From Nonomuraea fuscirosea (GTDB taxonomy: Bacteria > Actinomycetota > Actinomycetes > Streptosporangiales > Streptosporangiaceae): a stretch of DNA of 64,000 nt. The translations under genes and the position numbers were made by a program. Location of the stretch: positions 62,001-126,000 of the forward strand of contig NZ_PVNG01000024.1 in NCBI RefSeq assembly GCF_003001935.1, in the 5' to 3' direction. Position 1 is the stretch's first letter. Every line of letters starts with the position of its first letter. Shown in pieces: positions 1 to 8,966 of this stretch. Below the pieces are notes generated by a model. It was given only the letters and a program-made list of their open reading frames with translations. It was not told where the DNA came from and made no database searches.

Positions 1-479
1 CCGAGCACCTCGCGCTCGCGCGGCGTGAGCTCGGCCAGCGGGTCGTCCTTGCGCCTGCGCACCATCAACTGCGACACCACCTGAGGATCGAAGACGGTTC
101 CGCCGGCGGCCACCCGCCGCAGCCCCTCCAGGAACTCCTCCACGTCGACGACCCGGTCCTTCAGCAGGTAGCCGACCGCGCCACGGGCGTCGGCCAGCAG
201 GTCGTCGGCATAGGAGACCTCGACGTACTGCGAGAGGATCAGCACCGGCGTGCCGGGCACCCGGCGCCGGGCCTCGACCGCCGCCTTGAGCCCCTCGTCG
301 GTGAACGACGGCGGCATGCGTACGTCCACCACCGAGACGTCCGGTTTGTGCTCGGCCACCGCGGCGACGAGCGCGTCACCGTCACCGACCGTGGCCACCA
401 CCTCGCAGCCGAACTCCTCCAGCAACCTGACCAGGCCCTCCCTGATCAGAACCGCGTCATCGGCCACGACTACCCGCAC
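1..479 (-). CDS. LuxR/NarL-family response regulator (3' end outside window)
   Basis: Cytoplasmic DNA-binding output half of a two-component system; the cognate kinase lies immediately upstream. The visible 159 residues hold a receiver domain: acidic pair at residues 7-8, phospho-acceptor Asp at 52 (VVDVRMPP) and the conserved Lys at about 107 (GYLLKD). The start of a LuxR-type helix-turn-helix (LTPREREVL) follows, after which the gene leaves the window. I chose the GTG at 477-479 because a strong GGAGG lies six bases upstream and the protein then begins directly with the first receiver strand. The start overlaps the 3' end of the kinase gene by 10 bases, so the two are translationally coupled. 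Target genes cannot be told from the sequence. Confidence 0.93.
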   Translation of the reverse strand, partial: MRVVVADDAVLIREGLVRLLEEFGCEVVATVGDGDALVAAVAEHKPDVSVVDVRMPPSFTDEGLKAAVEARRRVPGTPVLILSQYVEVSYADDLLADARGAVGYLLKDRVVDVEEFLEGLRRVAAGGTVFDPQVVSQLMVRRRKDDPLAELTPREREVL

Positions 480-1717
480 GGCACCTCCGCCACGATCATC
501 GTGGGCCCGCCGTCGGGCGACTGCACGGTCAGCTCCCCGTCGACGGCGCGGAGCCGGTCGGCGAGCCCGGCGAGCCCATGTCCCTTGGCGACGTGCGCGC
601 CGCCGACCCCATCATCCCCGATCGTCAGCATGAGGACGTCACCGATGCGGACGAGCTGGATCGTGCAGACGGTGGCGCGGCTGTGCTTGGCCACGTTGGT
701 CAGGGTCTCGGCGCAGACGAAGTAGACGGCGTTCTCCACCGCGGCCTGGTAGCGCTCGACGGTCTGCACGTCGAGGTCGACGGGGACCGTGCAGCGGCCC
801 GCGAGGGCGGCCAGCGCGGGCGCGAGGCCGCGGTCGGACAGGATCGGCGGGGCGATGCCGCGCGAGAGGGCGCGCAGCTCGTCGAGCGTCTCGCGGGTGG
901 CGCCGATCGCGGCGGTGAGCGTGGCCCGCGCGGCGTCGGGGTCCTTGGCCAGCTGCCGCTGCGCCCTGGACAGCTCCATGGCCAGCGACACCAGCCGCTG
1001 CTGCGGCCCGTCGTGGATGTCGCGCTCCAGCTTGCGCAGCGCGTTGGCCTCGGCGGAGACGGCGGCGGCGCGGCCCTGGGCCAGGTCGTCGATGCGCTCC
1101 TGCAGCTCGGCCACGCCGGTCAGCAGGGCCCGGCCGAGACCGGAGCGCAGCAGCGCGGCGCCGCGGACCACGAACGGCATGAGCAGCGTGAAGACCAGGC
1201 CGATCGAGACGTAGAAGATCACGTTGACGCCGTAGGAGTCGCCCAGGCCGAGCAGCTCGGGCAGTTCGGTGTTGCCGGGGATGCGGGAGGTGACGAGGCC
1301 GTACAGGGGATAGGTGAGCCCGGCGACGGGAATCGCCCAGAACACCACGGTGAGCACGAACGCGATGATCGCGAACGGCAGGTTGAGTATGCCGTGCAGC
1401 AGGTCGAGCCAGGACTGCCCGCTGGTCAGCGGGTTGATGAGGCGGCGGAAGCGGCCCGCGCCGGGCGGCGCCGGCTTGTAGCGCGGCCGTACGGGCGGCC
1501 TGCGCAGCACGTCGGAGAGCCAGCCGCGCTCGGCGTCGGCGAAGCCCCGCGCCACCATCAGCGTGCCGGCCAGCAGCGGCACGCCGATCCACACGACCGC
1601 CGTGCCCACCCCTGCCGCGAATCCCGCGATCATGAGCACGAAGCCGATGAGAGTGGTCGGGAAACCGACCAGCGTGTAGCGGGTGTCGAGAAGGACACGC
1701 CTCGTCAGTGAGCGCAT
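470..1717 (-). CDS. NarL-type sensor histidine kinase
   Basis: Membrane sensor kinase that should phosphorylate the overlapping response regulator. About 415 residues. The N-terminal half (residues 15-190) has four hydrophobic segments in the arrangement of the actinobacterial 'putative sensor' domain. It is followed by a HisKA_3 dimerisation/phospho-acceptor helix (ERDIHDGPQQRL, His at about 235) and a HATPase domain with N-box (TLTNVAKHS, about 338-346), G1 box (DDGVGG, about 368) and G2 box (GHGLAGLADR, about 379-388). The ATG at 1717 is preferred over in-frame GTG codons at 1723 and 1726. The gene is divergent from an acyltransferase gene with about 180 bases between them. The stimulus is unknown. 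Confidence 0.93.
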   Translation of the reverse strand: MRSLTRRVLLDTRYTLVGFPTTLIGFVLMIAGFAAGVGTAVVWIGVPLLAGTLMVARGFADAERGWLSDVLRRPPVRPRYKPAPPGAGRFRRLINPLTSGQSWLDLLHGILNLPFAIIAFVLTVVFWAIPVAGLTYPLYGLVTSRIPGNTELPELLGLGDSYGVNVIFYVSIGLVFTLLMPFVVRGAALLRSGLGRALLTGVAELQERIDDLAQGRAAAVSAEANALRKLERDIHDGPQQRLVSLAMELSRAQRQLAKDPDAARATLTAAIGATRETLDELRALSRGIAPPILSDRGLAPALAALAGRCTVPVDLDVQTVERYQAAVENAVYFVCAETLTNVAKHSRATVCTIQLVRIGDVLMLTIGDDGVGGAHVAKGHGLAGLADRLRAVDGELTVQSPDGGPTMIVAEVPCG

Positions 1718-1900
1718 GGCCACCACCGTATGTCGCGGCGGCTTCGCGGACGAGCGGGTGCGCCGGTGTATGGGGGTAGGGCCAGCCCTACCCGGCCCGG
1801 TGGTGTGATCTCGACCTCAGGACGGCGGCTCGCGGCAATGTGCGCGAGCCTCCTGGGCGGGAGCCTTGAGCCATCCGCTCCCCAGGAATCGAGGCTCCCC

Positions 1901-3175
1901 ATGACCGCCCTGCTGGATCGCCCCACTGCCGCGCCCGCGAGGCCGCGCGGCCCGGCGGACGCGCGCCCGGCGGGCCGCGATCCCTTCATCGACCTGCTGC
2001 GGGTGGCCGGGATGGCGCTCATCGTGCTGCAGCACTGGACGATCCCGGTGCTGACGTACGAGGACGGCCGGCTGACGACGGGCAACGCGTTGTCGACTCC
2101 CGGGGTGTGGGTGGTGACCTGGATCAGCCAGGTGATGCCGCTGGTGTTCTTCGCGGGCGGTGCGGCGAACGCGATCAGCTTCGGCCGCTCGGCCAAGCCC
2201 GCGCCGCTGTGGCTGGCGGTCCGGCTGCGCCGCCTGGCCTGGCCGCTGCTGCCGCTGGCCGCGGTGTGGATCCCCCTGCCGCACGTGCTGCTCAGCTGGG
2301 GCGTGCCGGCTCAGCCGCTCGGGGTGGGCGCGCAGCTGACGGGGCAGCTGCTGTGGTTCCTGGCCGTGTACCTGATCGCCGTGACGGTCACGCCGTACGC
2401 GCTGCGGCTGCACGAGCGGTACGGCTGGCGCGTCCCCGTCGTCCTGTCGGCCGGGGCGGTGCTGACGGACGTGGTGCGCTTCTCGTCCGGGGTGGACGCC
2501 CTGGGTTACGTGAACGTGGTGTTCGTCTGGCTGGCCGTGCACCAGCTCGGCTTCTTCTACGCCGGCGGCCGGCTGCGGCACCCGTGGCTGCTGGCCGCGG
2601 GCGGCTTCGGGGCGGCGGCGCTGCTGGTGGCCCAGGGGCCCTACCCGGGCAGCATGATCGGCCTGCCGGGCGCGGAGGTGTCCAACATGGCCCCGCCCAC
2701 GCTGGCCATGCTCGCCGTCGGCCTCGGGCAGGTCGGCCTGGCCACGCTGCTGCGTCCCGCGCTGGTACGGCTGGCGCCGGCCCGCCTGCTGGACTGGGCG
2801 AGCCCGCGGATCATGACGGTGTACCTGTGGCACATGCCGGCCCTGTTCACGGTGACCGGGGTCGTGGTGGTGCTGCTGAGCGTGGACACGCCGCGGCCGG
2901 GCAGCGTGCTGTGGTTCCTCGGCTGGCCGATCTGGTTCGGGCTGCTCTGCCTGGTGCTGTGGCCGCTGCTGAAGGGGTTCGCCAGGTTCGAGACGCCGCC
3001 CGCGCTGCCGTTCGGCGCGGCCGGCTGGCGGGGCACGCTCACGGCGGCCGGGCTGGTCGGCGCGGGGGTGCTCACGCTGACCGTGGGCGGCTTCGCGCCC
3101 GGCGGCGGCCCGTTCCTGGCGGTCTTCGCGCTCCTCGGCGGGCTGCTGCTGACCGTGCCCCGCGCACGCACCTGA
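1901..3175 (+). CDS. Membrane acyltransferase, acyltransferase-3 family
   Basis: Integral membrane protein of 424 residues with about ten hydrophobic helices, resembling acyltransferase-3 proteins, which move acyl groups onto sugars, peptidoglycan, antibiotics or lipids. The family's N-terminal signature is visible (FIDLLRVAGMALIVLQHW, His in the first membrane helix), and the C-terminal half contains a WHMPA segment in a helix. The ATG at 1901 is chosen because GAGG lies six bases upstream and the protein then begins shortly before the first helix; an upstream in-frame start at 1730 would add an Arg/Gly-rich, unlikely N-terminus and would consume the promoter region shared with the divergent kinase. 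The acceptor substrate is unknown. Confidence 0.85.
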   Translation: MTALLDRPTAAPARPRGPADARPAGRDPFIDLLRVAGMALIVLQHWTIPVLTYEDGRLTTGNALSTPGVWVVTWISQVMPLVFFAGGAANAISFGRSAKPAPLWLAVRLRRLAWPLLPLAAVWIPLPHVLLSWGVPAQPLGVGAQLTGQLLWFLAVYLIAVTVTPYALRLHERYGWRVPVVLSAGAVLTDVVRFSSGVDALGYVNVVFVWLAVHQLGFFYAGGRLRHPWLLAAGGFGAAALLVAQGPYPGSMIGLPGAEVSNMAPPTLAMLAVGLGQVGLATLLRPALVRLAPARLLDWASPRIMTVYLWHMPALFTVTGVVVVLLSVDTPRPGSVLWFLGWPIWFGLLCLVLWPLLKGFARFETPPALPFGAAGWRGTLTAAGLVGAGVLTLTVGGFAPGGGPFLAVFALLGGLLLTVPRART

Positions 3176-3300
3176 CGACTGCGGGCGGTGGCTCGCGGGC
3201 GCGCCCCGGACGGCCGGATATCGGCGCCGGCGGCGAGGTCGCCTGACCGAGTTGGGCGTGACCGGTTCGACCACCCGGCAAACTTCGGCAGGATAGGTGT

Positions 3301-5799
3301 GTGAGCCTTCTCCTTGACCGCCTGCCCGAAGACATCGACGCCGATCCGGACGCCATCTTCGACGCGTTCGTCGCCTGGAACGCCGAGCGGGGGCTCACGC
3401 TCTATCCCGCCCAGGAGGAGGCCCTCATCGAGGTGGTCTCCGGCAGCAACCTGATCCTGGCCACGCCGACGGGCTCGGGCAAGTCGCTGGTCGCCGCGGG
3501 CGCCCACTTCACCGCGCTGACGCGCGACATGCGTACCTTCTACACCGCGCCGATCAAGGCGCTGGTGTCGGAGAAGTTCTTCGACCTGTGCGCCATCTTC
3601 GGCACGGAGAACGTCGGCATGATGACCGGCGACGCCAGCGTCAACCCGGGCGCGCCGATCATCTGCTGCACGGCCGAGATCCTGGCCAACGTGGCGCTGC
3701 GCGACGGGGCGGCGGCCGACATCGGCCAGGTCGTCATGGACGAGTTCCACTTCTACGCCGAGCCGGACCGGGGCTGGGCCTGGCAGGTGCCGCTGCTGGA
3801 GCTGCCGAACGTCCAGTTCGTGCTGATGTCGGCCACGCTCGGCGACGTGTCCATGTTCGAGCGCGACCTGACCCGGCGCACCGGGCGGCCGACGTCGGTG
3901 GTCAAGCACGCCGAGCGGCCGGTGCCGCTGATCTACTCCTACCGGATGACCCCGCTGCACGAGACGCTGGAGGAGATGCTCTCGACCGGTCAGGCGCCGG
4001 TCTACGTCGTCCACTTCACCCAGGCCGCGGCGATGGAGCGGGCCCAGGCGCTGATGTCGATCAACATGGCGACCAAGGCCGAGAAGGAGGCCATCGCCAC
4101 CATGATCGGCGGCTTCCGCTTCACCACCCGCTTCGGCCGGGCGCTGTCGCGGCTGGTCAAGCACGGCATCGGCGTGCACCACGCGGGCATGCTGCCGAAA
4201 TACCGGCGCCTGGTCGAGCGGCTGGCCCAGGCCGGGCTGCTGAAGGTCATCTGCGGCACCGACACGCTGGGCGTCGGCGTCAACGTGCCGATCAGGACGG
4301 TGCTGTTCACGGCCCTGTCCAAGTACGACGGCAACAAGGTGCGGCGGCTGCGGGCCCGCGAGTTCCACCAGATCGCCGGCCGCGCGGGCCGGGCGGGCTT
4401 CGACACCATCGGCTACGTCGCCTGCCAGGCCCCCGAGCACGACATCGAGAACGCCAAGGCGCTGGCCAAGATCGGCGACGATCCCAAGCGGCGGCGCGGC
4501 TACGCCCGCAAGAAGCCGCCGGAGGGCTTCGTCGGCTGGAGCGAGGACACTTTCACCAAACTCCAGGAGGCCGAGCCGGAGCCGCTCAACTCCCGGTTCA
4601 AGGTCAGCAACGCCATGCTGCTCGCGGTGATCAACCGGCCGGGCGACTGCTTCCAGGCGATGAAGCACCTGCTGACCGACAACCACGAGGACCGCAAGTG
4701 GCAGCGCCGGCACATCAGCCAGGCCATCGCCATCTACCGTTCGCTGCTGGCCGGCGGCATCGTCGAGCAGTTCGCCGAGCCGGACGAGCAGGGCCGGCGG
4801 GCCCGGCTGACGATCGAGCTGCAGGAGGACTTCGCGCTCAACCAGGCGCTGTCGACGTTCGCGCTGGCCGCGTTCGACCTGCTCGACCGCGAGTCGCCGG
4901 CGTACGCGCTCGACATGGTCTCGATCGTGGAGTCCATCCTCGACGACCCGCGCCAGATCCTGTCCGCCCAGCTGAAGAAGGCCAGGGGCGAGGCCGTCGC
5001 GCAGATGAAGGCCGACGGGATCGAGTACGAAGAGCGCATGGAGCAGCTCGCCGAGGTCATGTACCCGATGCCGCTCGACGACCTGCTGCTCGGGGCGTAC
5101 GAGACCTACCGGCGCGGCCACCCGTGGGTGGGCGACTACACGGTCAGCCCGAAGTCGGTGATCCGCGACATGTACGAGCGGGCGATGACGTTCGGCGAGT
5201 ACATCCAGTTCTACGAGCTGGCGCGCTCCGAGGGCACGGTGCTGCGCTACCTGGCCGACGCCTACCGCACGCTGTCGCGCACGGTGCCCGAGCACCTCAA
5301 GACCGACGACCTGGTCGACCTGATCGAGTGGCTCGGCGAGCTGGTCCGCCAGGTCGACTCCTCGCTGATCGACGAGTGGGAGAAGCTCACCAACCCGGCC
5401 ACGGCGCTGGAGGAGCATCAGCAGCTGGAGGCCAAGGTACGCCCGGTCACCGCCAACCCGCGGGCCTTCCGCGTGCTGGTGCGCAACGCCATGTTCCGGC
5501 TGGTCGAGCTGTGCGCGCTGGAGAAGGAGGCCGAGCTGGAGGAGCTCGCCCCCGACGTCGACTGGGGCGCGGCGCTGGACGCCTACTACGACGAGCACGA
5601 GGAGATCCACACCGACGCCGACGCGCGCGGGCCCGCGCTGCTGCGCATCGAGGAGGAGAGCGGCCTCTGGAAGGTGCGCCAGACGGTCAAGGATCCGGCC
5701 GGTGACGGCGACTGGGGCATCGACGCCCAGGTCGACCTGGCCGCCTCCGACGAGGAGGGCCGTGCGGTGCTGCACGTCCAGGGGCTCAACCGCCTGTAG
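3301..5799 (+). CDS. DEAD/DEAH-box helicase, Ski2-like with DUF3516-type C-terminus
   Basis: Predicted ATP-dependent RNA or DNA helicase of 832 residues. Visible motifs: Walker A ATPTGSGKS (54-62), motif II as DEFH (147-150), motif III SATLG (177-181), HHAGMLPKYR (from 293), GTDTLGVGVNVP (motif V region) and QIAGRAGRAG (357-366, motif VI). These are typical of the Ski2/HelY branch. The remaining 450 residues form a helical actinobacterial extension that I associate with the DUF3516 family from memory. It starts at GTG 3301, with the preceding bases giving only a weak ribosome site. It appears monocistronic: a hairpin follows 30 bases after the stop. RNA turnover or ribosome-related work is likely by family, but not shown here. 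Confidence 0.9.
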   Translation: MSLLLDRLPEDIDADPDAIFDAFVAWNAERGLTLYPAQEEALIEVVSGSNLILATPTGSGKSLVAAGAHFTALTRDMRTFYTAPIKALVSEKFFDLCAIFGTENVGMMTGDASVNPGAPIICCTAEILANVALRDGAAADIGQVVMDEFHFYAEPDRGWAWQVPLLELPNVQFVLMSATLGDVSMFERDLTRRTGRPTSVVKHAERPVPLIYSYRMTPLHETLEEMLSTGQAPVYVVHFTQAAAMERAQALMSINMATKAEKEAIATMIGGFRFTTRFGRALSRLVKHGIGVHHAGMLPKYRRLVERLAQAGLLKVICGTDTLGVGVNVPIRTVLFTALSKYDGNKVRRLRAREFHQIAGRAGRAGFDTIGYVACQAPEHDIENAKALAKIGDDPKRRRGYARKKPPEGFVGWSEDTFTKLQEAEPEPLNSRFKVSNAMLLAVINRPGDCFQAMKHLLTDNHEDRKWQRRHISQAIAIYRSLLAGGIVEQFAEPDEQGRRARLTIELQEDFALNQALSTFALAAFDLLDRESPAYALDMVSIVESILDDPRQILSAQLKKARGEAVAQMKADGIEYEERMEQLAEVMYPMPLDDLLLGAYETYRRGHPWVGDYTVSPKSVIRDMYERAMTFGEYIQFYELARSEGTVLRYLADAYRTLSRTVPEHLKTDDLVDLIEWLGELVRQVDSSLIDEWEKLTNPATALEEHQQLEAKVRPVTANPRAFRVLVRNAMFRLVELCALEKEAELEELAPDVDWGAALDAYYDEHEEIHTDADARGPALLRIEEESGLWKVRQTVKDPAGDGDWGIDAQVDLAASDEEGRAVLHVQGLNRL

Positions 5800-5827
5800 G
5801 GCGACCTGGTGAGAAGAGACGACAAGC

Positions 5828-5867
5828 CCTGTGCCGGAACGGACTGGCAAGGGCGCTCCGGCACAGG
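5828..5867 (+). terminator. Hairpin after the helicase gene
   Basis: An 11-bp perfect stem (CCTGTGCCGGA at 5828-5838 paired with 5857-5867) with an 18-base loop, 29 bases after the helicase stop. There is no U-tract, as is common for actinomycete terminators. Confidence 0.6.
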
Positions 5868-5937
5868 CCTGTCGATTGATTCTCCTTCGCCGAACGTCGA
5901 GGTCGTGTCATGACCATGTCTCAAGATCGAGACATTC

Positions 5938-6027
5938 CCTCGTCACCGGCCCCGCCGCCGGCACGTCCGCCGGCCTCGTCACCGGCCCCGCTTTCAGCTC
6001 GTCCGCCGGCGTCGTCACCGGCGCGGG
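5938..6027. repeat. 36-bp tandem repeat, 2.5 copies
   Basis: Units begin at 5938, 5974 and 6010 with the core CTCGTCACCGGCCCCG and diverge in the middle of the unit. The array ends three bases before the stop codon of the minus-strand secreted-protein gene and fills most of the space behind the helicase. Confidence 0.8.
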
Positions 6028-6029
6028 CG

Positions 6030-6593
6030 TCAGCATCCGGCGATGGCGCAGATCTTGGCGAGCATGCGCCTGGTGTCCTTCGTCTGCTGCCTGAAGTCGG
6101 CCTTGGCCGGCTTGCTCCACTCGCCGGACACGGTGTAGAGGATCAGGGCGTTCGCGCGCCGGGTCACGATCGCCCGCTCGCCGCCGATGGCCGGCTTCCC
6201 GCCCTGGTACGCCTGCCCGGTGACCGACAGCCCGGTGTCGCCGAGGGTGATCGATGCCGAGGAGTAGCGGTAACCGGAGGTGCCGCAGGACTTCACCGCC
6301 GCCCGCAGGTCACGCAGGGCCTTGCCCGCGGCGGCCGCGGACCGGTAGAGGACGACCTGCTCCGACTTGGCGTAGTCGGGCACCGCCGTGTAGATGAGCG
6401 TCCTGGCCGAGGTCCGGCCGCGCTGGCCTAACCCGGCTTTCTGGCACGGGTTGACGACGAGCGGGGCCGTTCGCCTTCCGCTGGCCGACCAGCTCGTCTC
6501 GGGGTTGGCGTCCTTCTTGGCGGCGGCCTTCTCGTACAGGAGGAAGTTGTTCGGGACGGCGACGGCGGCTGCGAGCAACAGTGCTGTGATCAT
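6030..6593 (-). CDS. Small secreted or membrane-anchored protein of unknown function
   Basis: A 187-residue protein that I do not recognise with certainty. It begins with a short hydrophobic stretch (MITALLLAAAVAVP) lacking N-terminal positive charges, so it may be an anchor or a poor signal peptide. The rest is soluble, with four cysteines (near residues 50, 103, 181 and the last residue) that could pair outside the cell. The layout (conserved 'VVLYRSAAAAGKALRDLRAAVKSC'-like helix followed by strands) resembles PknH-type extracellular sensor domains and related actinobacterial lipoproteins, but no lipobox is seen. The start lies only eight bases from the start of the divergent DUF2087 gene, so this start could be wrong. 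Its 3' end abuts a 36-bp tandem repeat. Confidence 0.65.
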   Translation of the reverse strand: MITALLLAAAVAVPNNFLLYEKAAAKKDANPETSWSASGRRTAPLVVNPCQKAGLGQRGRTSARTLIYTAVPDYAKSEQVVLYRSAAAAGKALRDLRAAVKSCGTSGYRYSSASITLGDTGLSVTGQAYQGGKPAIGGERAIVTRRANALILYTVSGEWSKPAKADFRQQTKDTRRMLAKICAIAGC

Positions 6594-6601
6594 GGGACAA
6601 A

Positions 6602-7105
6602 ATGGTACGAGTGAACGACGAAGACATCAGGCGCGTTCTCGGACTCCTCTACCAGGACGAGACTCTCAAGACGTTCGCCTCCCTGGTGCTCGGAACCACC
6701 GACGGGCTCTCCCCCAAGTGTCTGCACAAGCTGGCCAGCGGCGGCCTGGCCGAACGCGACGAGAACGGCACCTGGCGCGCCACCCCGGAACGCTTCCGCG
6801 ACCTGCTGCGGGCGCACGCCGAACCGGCCGAGGAGCTGAGCGCCGAGGAGCGGGTGCTGCGCACCTTCCTGGTGGACGGGCGGCTGACGACCACGGCGAT
6901 CCGGCGGGACAAGCGGCTGGTCGTGCTGCACTACATCGCGGGGGTCTTCGAGCCCGGCGTGCGGTACGCGGAGAAGGACGTGAACGTGGCGCTGCGGGCC
7001 TTCCACGACGACTACGCGGCACTGCGCCGCTACCTGGTGGACGAGGAGCTGCTGTCCCGCGAGGGCAACGTCTACTGGCGCAGCGGCGGCCACGTGGAGA
7101 TCTAG
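6602..7105 (+). CDS. DUF2087 domain protein
   Basis: A 167-residue soluble protein. Residues 1-75 look like a winged helix-turn-helix (DEDIRRVLGLLYQDETLKTF, then GLSPKCLHKLASGGL). Residues 85-165 match the DUF2087 pattern: RLTTTAIRRDKRLVVLHYIA, FEPGVRY, EKDVNVALRAFHDDYAALRRYLVDEELL and a terminal VYWRSGG. Members are often fused to, or act as, transcriptional regulators, so DNA binding is an inference. The ATG at 6602 has no clear ribosome site; GTG at 6611 is an alternative. It is divergent from the secreted-protein gene with almost no intergenic space. Confidence 0.8.
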   Translation: MVRVNDEDIRRVLGLLYQDETLKTFASLVLGTTDGLSPKCLHKLASGGLAERDENGTWRATPERFRDLLRAHAEPAEELSAEERVLRTFLVDGRLTTTAIRRDKRLVVLHYIAGVFEPGVRYAEKDVNVALRAFHDDYAALRRYLVDEELLSREGNVYWRSGGHVEI

Positions 7106-7167
7106 GCGGGTTCCCTGCGGGATCAGGCGAGTTCTCGGCGAGATCAGGCGGGTTCTCGCGAGGTCAG
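7106..7167. repeat. 21-bp tandem repeat between DUF2087 gene and phoD
   Basis: Three degenerate units start at 7106, 7127 and 7148, each ending in GATCAG or GGTCAG. The third unit supplies the phoD stop codon. The unit resembles the 18-bp array at 20390-20443 (shared GGCGAGATCAG). Confidence 0.7.
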
Positions 7168-8696
7168 GCGGGGTTGAGTGCCGGGTCGCCCGGCTCGATC
7201 GCGAAGGAGCCGGAGGTACGGGCGGGAGCGTCCGGTCGCGTCACGTAGGCCAGTGAGCGGAAGTCGACCTTCATCTCCCGCCGGCTGATCCTGGTCCTGA
7301 CGTAGCCGCGGCGGCCGTTGAAGAACCGGACGTGCGGATTCCCGGCGAGCAGGTCCGGCGTGTCGGGATACTCGTCGAGGCCGTCGCCGGCGCTGGTGAC
7401 CGAGGTGGTGACGAGTTCGACGGCCACGGGCTTCGAGCCGGGGTCGCGCTGGTCGCGGCTGATCCGGCCGGCCCAGTGGGAGTGCACGTCGCCGGTCAGC
7501 ACGACGGCGTTGCGCCGGTGGGCGCCGACGGTGGCGGCCAGGTGGTCGCGGGAGGCGACGTAGCCGTCCCAGCCCTCGTTGGACCAGCCCTGGGCCGGGC
7601 CGCGGACCCAGTCCATCTCCATCATGAACACCTGCTGGCCGAGCAGGTCCCAGGTGGCGTGCGACTCCCTGAGCTGGGCGTCGAGCCAGGTCTGCTGCTC
7701 CTGCCCGAGGATGGTGCGGGCGGGCGCGAGGCGTTCGGCGCAGTCGGGGCCGACGGTGCCGGCGCGGCCGGCGCGGCCGGCGCACGCGTACGGGTCGCGG
7801 TACTGGCGGGTGTCGAGCAGGTGCAGGTTCGCCACCGCGCCCCAGCGGATGCTGCGGTACAGCCTGAGCGCCGCCCCGACCGGCCGCTGCGCGCGGCGCA
7901 GCGGCATGTTCTCGTAGTACGCGCGGAACGCCGCCGCCCTGCGCTTCCTGGAGACGTCGCCGGCCCAGGCGTTCCGCACGTCGTGGTCGTCCCAGACCAC
8001 GGCCCAGGGGGCGATGGCGTGGGCCGCGCGCAGGTCGGGGTCGGTCTTGTGCTGGGCGTGGCGCAGGCGGTAGCCGGCCAGGTCGAGGCACTCGCCGCCG
8101 GCCTGGTCGCGGACGGGGTGCTCGTAGTCGCCGTACTCGTAGATGTAGTCACCGAGGAAGGCGATCAGGTCGGGGTGGTCCTCGGCCATCCGGCGGTAGG
8201 CGGTGAAATAGCCGCTCTGGTAGTCGGCGCAGGAGGTGAACGACAGGTTGAGCGCCCGGCTGCGGGTGCCCGGGGCCGGGGCGGTCAGGGTGCGGCCGGT
8301 CTCGGACAGCTCACCGGCGGCGCGGAACCGGTAGAAGTACTCGGCGCCGGGCTCCAGTCCTTCGAGCTCGACGTGGACGCTGTGTGCCGCCTCGGGGCGG
8401 GCGGTCTCGGTGCCGTGCCGGACGACGCGGCGGAAGTTCTCGTCCTCGGCCAGCTGCCACTCCACGGGCACCGGGCGGCGCGGCATCCCGCCCAGCCCGT
8501 CCGGCGCCAGCGGATCCGTGGCCAGGCGGGTCCACACCACCATGCCGTCAGGGGCGGGCTCGCCGGAGGCGACGCCGAGCCGGAAGGGATCGCGCAGCGG
8601 GGAACGCCGGGCGGCCGCGCGGACGGCCCTCGGGGCGGTCACGCCGGCAACGGCCAGGCTCGCGCTCCCGGCGAGAAGCGCACGCCGAGTGAGCAT
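7164..8696 (-). CDS. phoD: Tat-exported alkaline phosphatase PhoD
   Basis: Secreted phosphodiesterase/alkaline phosphatase that releases phosphate from organic phosphates outside the cell. The chosen ATG at 8696 gives 510 residues beginning with a Tat signal (LTRRALLAGSASLAVAG). An N-terminal beta-sandwich domain (about 35-140) is followed by the PhoD metallophosphatase core: FTSCADYQ (153-160, metal-ligand Cys), LGDYIYEYGD (181-190), WDDHD (235-239) and LTGDVHSHWAG further on. All expected metal ligands are visible. A longer in-frame start at 8849 would put 51 Arg/Pro-rich residues before the Tat motif and is rejected. Such genes are usually PhoP-controlled; I did not identify a PHO box in the 270 bases upstream. 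Confidence 0.93.
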   Translation of the reverse strand: MLTRRALLAGSASLAVAGVTAPRAVRAAARRSPLRDPFRLGVASGEPAPDGMVVWTRLATDPLAPDGLGGMPRRPVPVEWQLAEDENFRRVVRHGTETARPEAAHSVHVELEGLEPGAEYFYRFRAAGELSETGRTLTAPAPGTRSRALNLSFTSCADYQSGYFTAYRRMAEDHPDLIAFLGDYIYEYGDYEHPVRDQAGGECLDLAGYRLRHAQHKTDPDLRAAHAIAPWAVVWDDHDVRNAWAGDVSRKRRAAAFRAYYENMPLRRAQRPVGAALRLYRSIRWGAVANLHLLDTRQYRDPYACAGRAGRAGTVGPDCAERLAPARTILGQEQQTWLDAQLRESHATWDLLGQQVFMMEMDWVRGPAQGWSNEGWDGYVASRDHLAATVGAHRRNAVVLTGDVHSHWAGRISRDQRDPGSKPVAVELVTTSVTSAGDGLDEYPDTPDLLAGNPHVRFFNGRRGYVRTRISRREMKVDFRSLAYVTRPDAPARTSGSFAIEPGDPALNPA

Positions 8697-8966
8697 GGGG
8701 GTCCTTACCGGGGAACGGGGATGCGGACGCCGATCGCGGTGAACGTCGGGGGTGGCGGGTGCCTGCGCGGACAGCCTGACGTGCGGCGGGTTGCGGAGAG
8801 CGTGCAGAAGGGGACTTTCCGCTGAAGCCCGGATGAACCTTCGCCACAACTCCGGCGCGCTGGAGCCCTTGGTACGAAGTCAACCGGCGGGGAGCGGCAC
8901 GTCGATCAGAGGGTGGGCGCACAGGGCGGGATCAGCCGTCGACTGCGAGCCGGGCGAGGACGTCTC

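Noticed and set aside
2641..5850. A 1,069-residue minus-strand open frame
   Set aside because: It is antisense to the helicase gene and shows Val/Gly/Arg/His-rich mirror composition caused by GC-rich third positions.
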